64,000 bases of DNA from Granulosicoccus sp965214025 (lineage in GTDB: Bacteria; Pseudomonadota; Gammaproteobacteria; Granulosicoccales; Granulosicoccaceae), in contig CBDCAW010000071.1 of NCBI GenBank assembly GCA_965214025.1, forward strand, positions 1 through 64,000, given 5' to 3'. Shown piece by piece: positions 62,786 to 64,000 of this stretch; position 1 is the first letter of the stretch, and each line of letters opens with the position of its first letter. The position numbers were made by a program, and so were the translations under genes. The notes beneath the pieces are model-generated. The model saw only the letters and a list, made by a program, of their open reading frames with translations, had not been told where the DNA came from and did no database searches.

Positions 62786-63190
62786 GTGATCGGGCGTCTG
62801 AATCATGTGGCCGTGGTCGTCAGTGACCTGGTCGCCGCCGGCGCCCGCTATCGCGACGTATTGGGTGCATCGGTTTCCGAACCGCAGGCCCTGCCCGAAC
62901 ACGGTGTGACCGTGGTGTTCGTCGATTTGCCCAATACTCGCATCGAATTGCTGCAGGCGCTGGGCGACGATTCACCGCTCAGCAATTTTCTGCAGACTCA
63001 CGCCGACGGTGGCATGCACCATCTGTGCTTCGAGGTCGACGATATCCTGGCAGCCCGTGATCGGCTGATCGACCAGGGTGCCCGTGTACTGGGTAACGGC
63101 GAGCCGAAGCCTGGCGCCCACGGCAAGCCGGTGCTGTTCCTGCACCCGAAAGACTTCTTCGGCACCTTGATCGAGTTCGAAGAGGTCTAG
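62786..63190 (+). CDS. mce: methylmalonyl-CoA epimerase
   Basis: The epimerase converts (S)- to (R)-methylmalonyl-CoA. The 134-residue VOC-family protein starts with a GTG (IGRLNHVAVVVSDLVAA, with H7 a metal ligand). It contains MHHLCFEVDDI with a second metal His (near residue 75), HGKPVLFLHPKDFFGTLIEFEEV with the third His (near 119) and catalytic/metal Glu at the end. It is the last gene of the propionate operon, 82 bases after pccA. The methylmalonyl-CoA mutase that would complete the route to succinyl-CoA is not in the window. Confidence 0.94.
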   Translation: MIGRLNHVAVVVSDLVAAGARYRDVLGASVSEPQALPEHGVTVVFVDLPNTRIELLQALGDDSPLSNFLQTHADGGMHHLCFEVDDILAARDRLIDQGARVLGNGEPKPGAHGKPVLFLHPKDFFGTLIEFEEV

Positions 63191-63210
63191 GAGGAGCGCA
63201 GCCGAATCCG

Positions 63211-63244
63211 ATGGGGTACCGACATGCAGCCATCGGCACCCCAT
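63211..63244. terminator. 12-bp stem-loop between convergent mce and sugar dehydrogenase
   Basis: ATGGGGTACCGA and TCGGCACCCCAT form a 12-bp stem with one A-C mismatch and a ten-base loop in the 59-base convergent gap. It can serve both strands, though no long T-run follows on either side. Confidence 0.65.
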
Positions 63245-63249
63245 GACGA

Positions 63250-64000
63250 CTATTCCTTCAATGCAAGCTTGACAAGACGCCCTTCGGCACCGTCTTCCAG
63301 CACATAGATCGCGCCGTCCGGCCCCTGTTCGACCTCTCGTACGCGCTTACCCCAGTCGTAGCGTGCGGCCTCCTTGGCCACCTTCTCCATCTCATCGACA
63401 TCGCTGGCCGGTGCGCCGGTGTTATCCACCTTCGCCTCTTCGAATTCCACCCGGATCAACGCTTTCGACGACAGACCTCCGATCAGACCATCGCCTTGCC
63501 AGTCGGCGAACGCATCGCCGTCGTAGATCACGAAGCCTGACGGCGAGATCACCGGGTTCCACGCCAATGCCGGGTTCTCGTAAGCCAGGTTATCCTCATG
63601 CTTGGGTATTTTCTCGCCCGAGTAATGGGTGCCTTCGGATACCTCGGGATAGCCGTAGTTTTCCGAACGCACGATGCGGTTGAGTTCATCGCCGCCCTTG
63701 GGCCCCATCTCGTGAACCCACAACAGGCCATCGGCGTCGAAGTCGATTCCCAATGGGTTGCGGTGGCCCAGCGTCCAGATCTGGTCTGAAATCTCACCGT
63801 TACCGTGGAATGGGTTGTCGTCAGGTGCACTGCCATCCTGGTTCAGCCGGATGACCTTGCCCAGGTTCATGTCCATGTTCTGCGCCGGCGAGAACTTCTG
63901 CCGCTCGCCAGAGGTGATGAACAACATGCCATCGGGCGCAACGGCGAGGCGATGGCCGTAGTGCCCGTTGCCGGTGACCTTCGGGCTCTGCCGCCAGATC
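63250..64000 (-). CDS. PQQ-dependent aldose sugar dehydrogenase, N-terminus cut by window edge
   Basis: An open minus-strand frame enters from the right edge and stops at 63250. About 250 residues are visible. They match the glucose/sorbosone dehydrogenase beta-propeller family (soluble PQQ sugar dehydrogenases such as YliI): GHRLAVAPDGMLFITSGERQ, QIWTLGHRNPLGIDFD, LLWVHEMGPKGGDELNRI and YGYPEVSEG. The family is periplasmic and oxidises aldoses with PQQ. Signal peptide and first blades lie outside the window. The C-terminal IYVLEDGAEGRLVKL is the normal end of the propeller. Confidence 0.88.
   Translation of the reverse strand, partial: IWRQSPKVTGNGHYGHRLAVAPDGMLFITSGERQKFSPAQNMDMNLGKVIRLNQDGSAPDDNPFHGNGEISDQIWTLGHRNPLGIDFDADGLLWVHEMGPKGGDELNRIVRSENYGYPEVSEGTHYSGEKIPKHEDNLAYENPALAWNPVISPSGFVIYDGDAFADWQGDGLIGGLSSKALIRVEFEEAKVDNTGAPASDVDEMEKVAKEAARYDWGKRVREVEQGPDGAIYVLEDGAEGRLVKLALKE

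Overview
The window is about 60% GC chromosomal DNA from a gammaproteobacterium, probably marine or environmental. The clearest taxonomic sign is the run hfq-hflX-hflK-hflC-DUF2065-hisZ-purA ... tRNA-Leu ... rnr-rlmB-rpsF-rpsR-DUF2232-rplI-dnaB-alr (38.5-56 kb, minus strand). This is essentially the Pseudomonas gene order, with coaA inserted beside the tRNA and with miaA/mutL missing upstream of hfq. The lptFG/pepA/holC/valS block, a GlyGly-anchor protein and a methylmalonyl-CoA propionate operon fit the same group. No phage, insertion sequence or CRISPR array was seen.

Layout. 0-5 kb: a DUF3187 outer-membrane protein cut by the window edge, a TPR protein, xerD, moeA and a small basic GKKKA-repeat protein. 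5-16 kb: RDD protein, lptG-lptF diverging from pepA-holC-valS, an outer-membrane barrel gene and the ABC-F gene yheS. 15.8-18 kb: lemA and two TPM-domain genes. 18-19.4 kb: cueR facing a glutaredoxin-MauE membrane fusion that has a CueR-type 19-bp-spacer promoter. 19.5-31.3 kb: a LuxR-type response regulator and a hybrid histidine kinase fused to an NCS1 permease, divergent from a urea/amide ABC transporter (urtABCDE), formamidase fmdA and fmdB. This reads as a sense, import and hydrolyse module for short amides; no urease gene is present. 31.3-35.4 kb: a duplicated family of secreted Fn3-like proteins with an intact copy, a frameshifted copy and a decayed third fragment. 35.6-38.4 kb: an MFS transporter, galU and fdxA. 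38.5-56 kb: the conserved housekeeping run. 56-63.2 kb: a 17-bp tandem repeat, a surface-anchored protein and the prpE-pccB-pccA-mce operon, which takes propionate to (R)-methylmalonyl-CoA. The right end holds a partial PQQ-type sugar dehydrogenase.

Most points of interest are low-complexity or duplicated sequences: the GKKKA protein with two compensating deletions, the KKAA tail of RNase R, the Gly/Ser/Asn tail of HflC, the Thr-Glu hexamer array that carries a 2-base frameshift, and a duplicated 3' end of tRNA-Leu. Two regulatory circuits can be read directly from the DNA: the CueR operator in front of the glutaredoxin-MauE gene, and a duplicated CGTCAAATGAC element between the NCS1-kinase and urtA.
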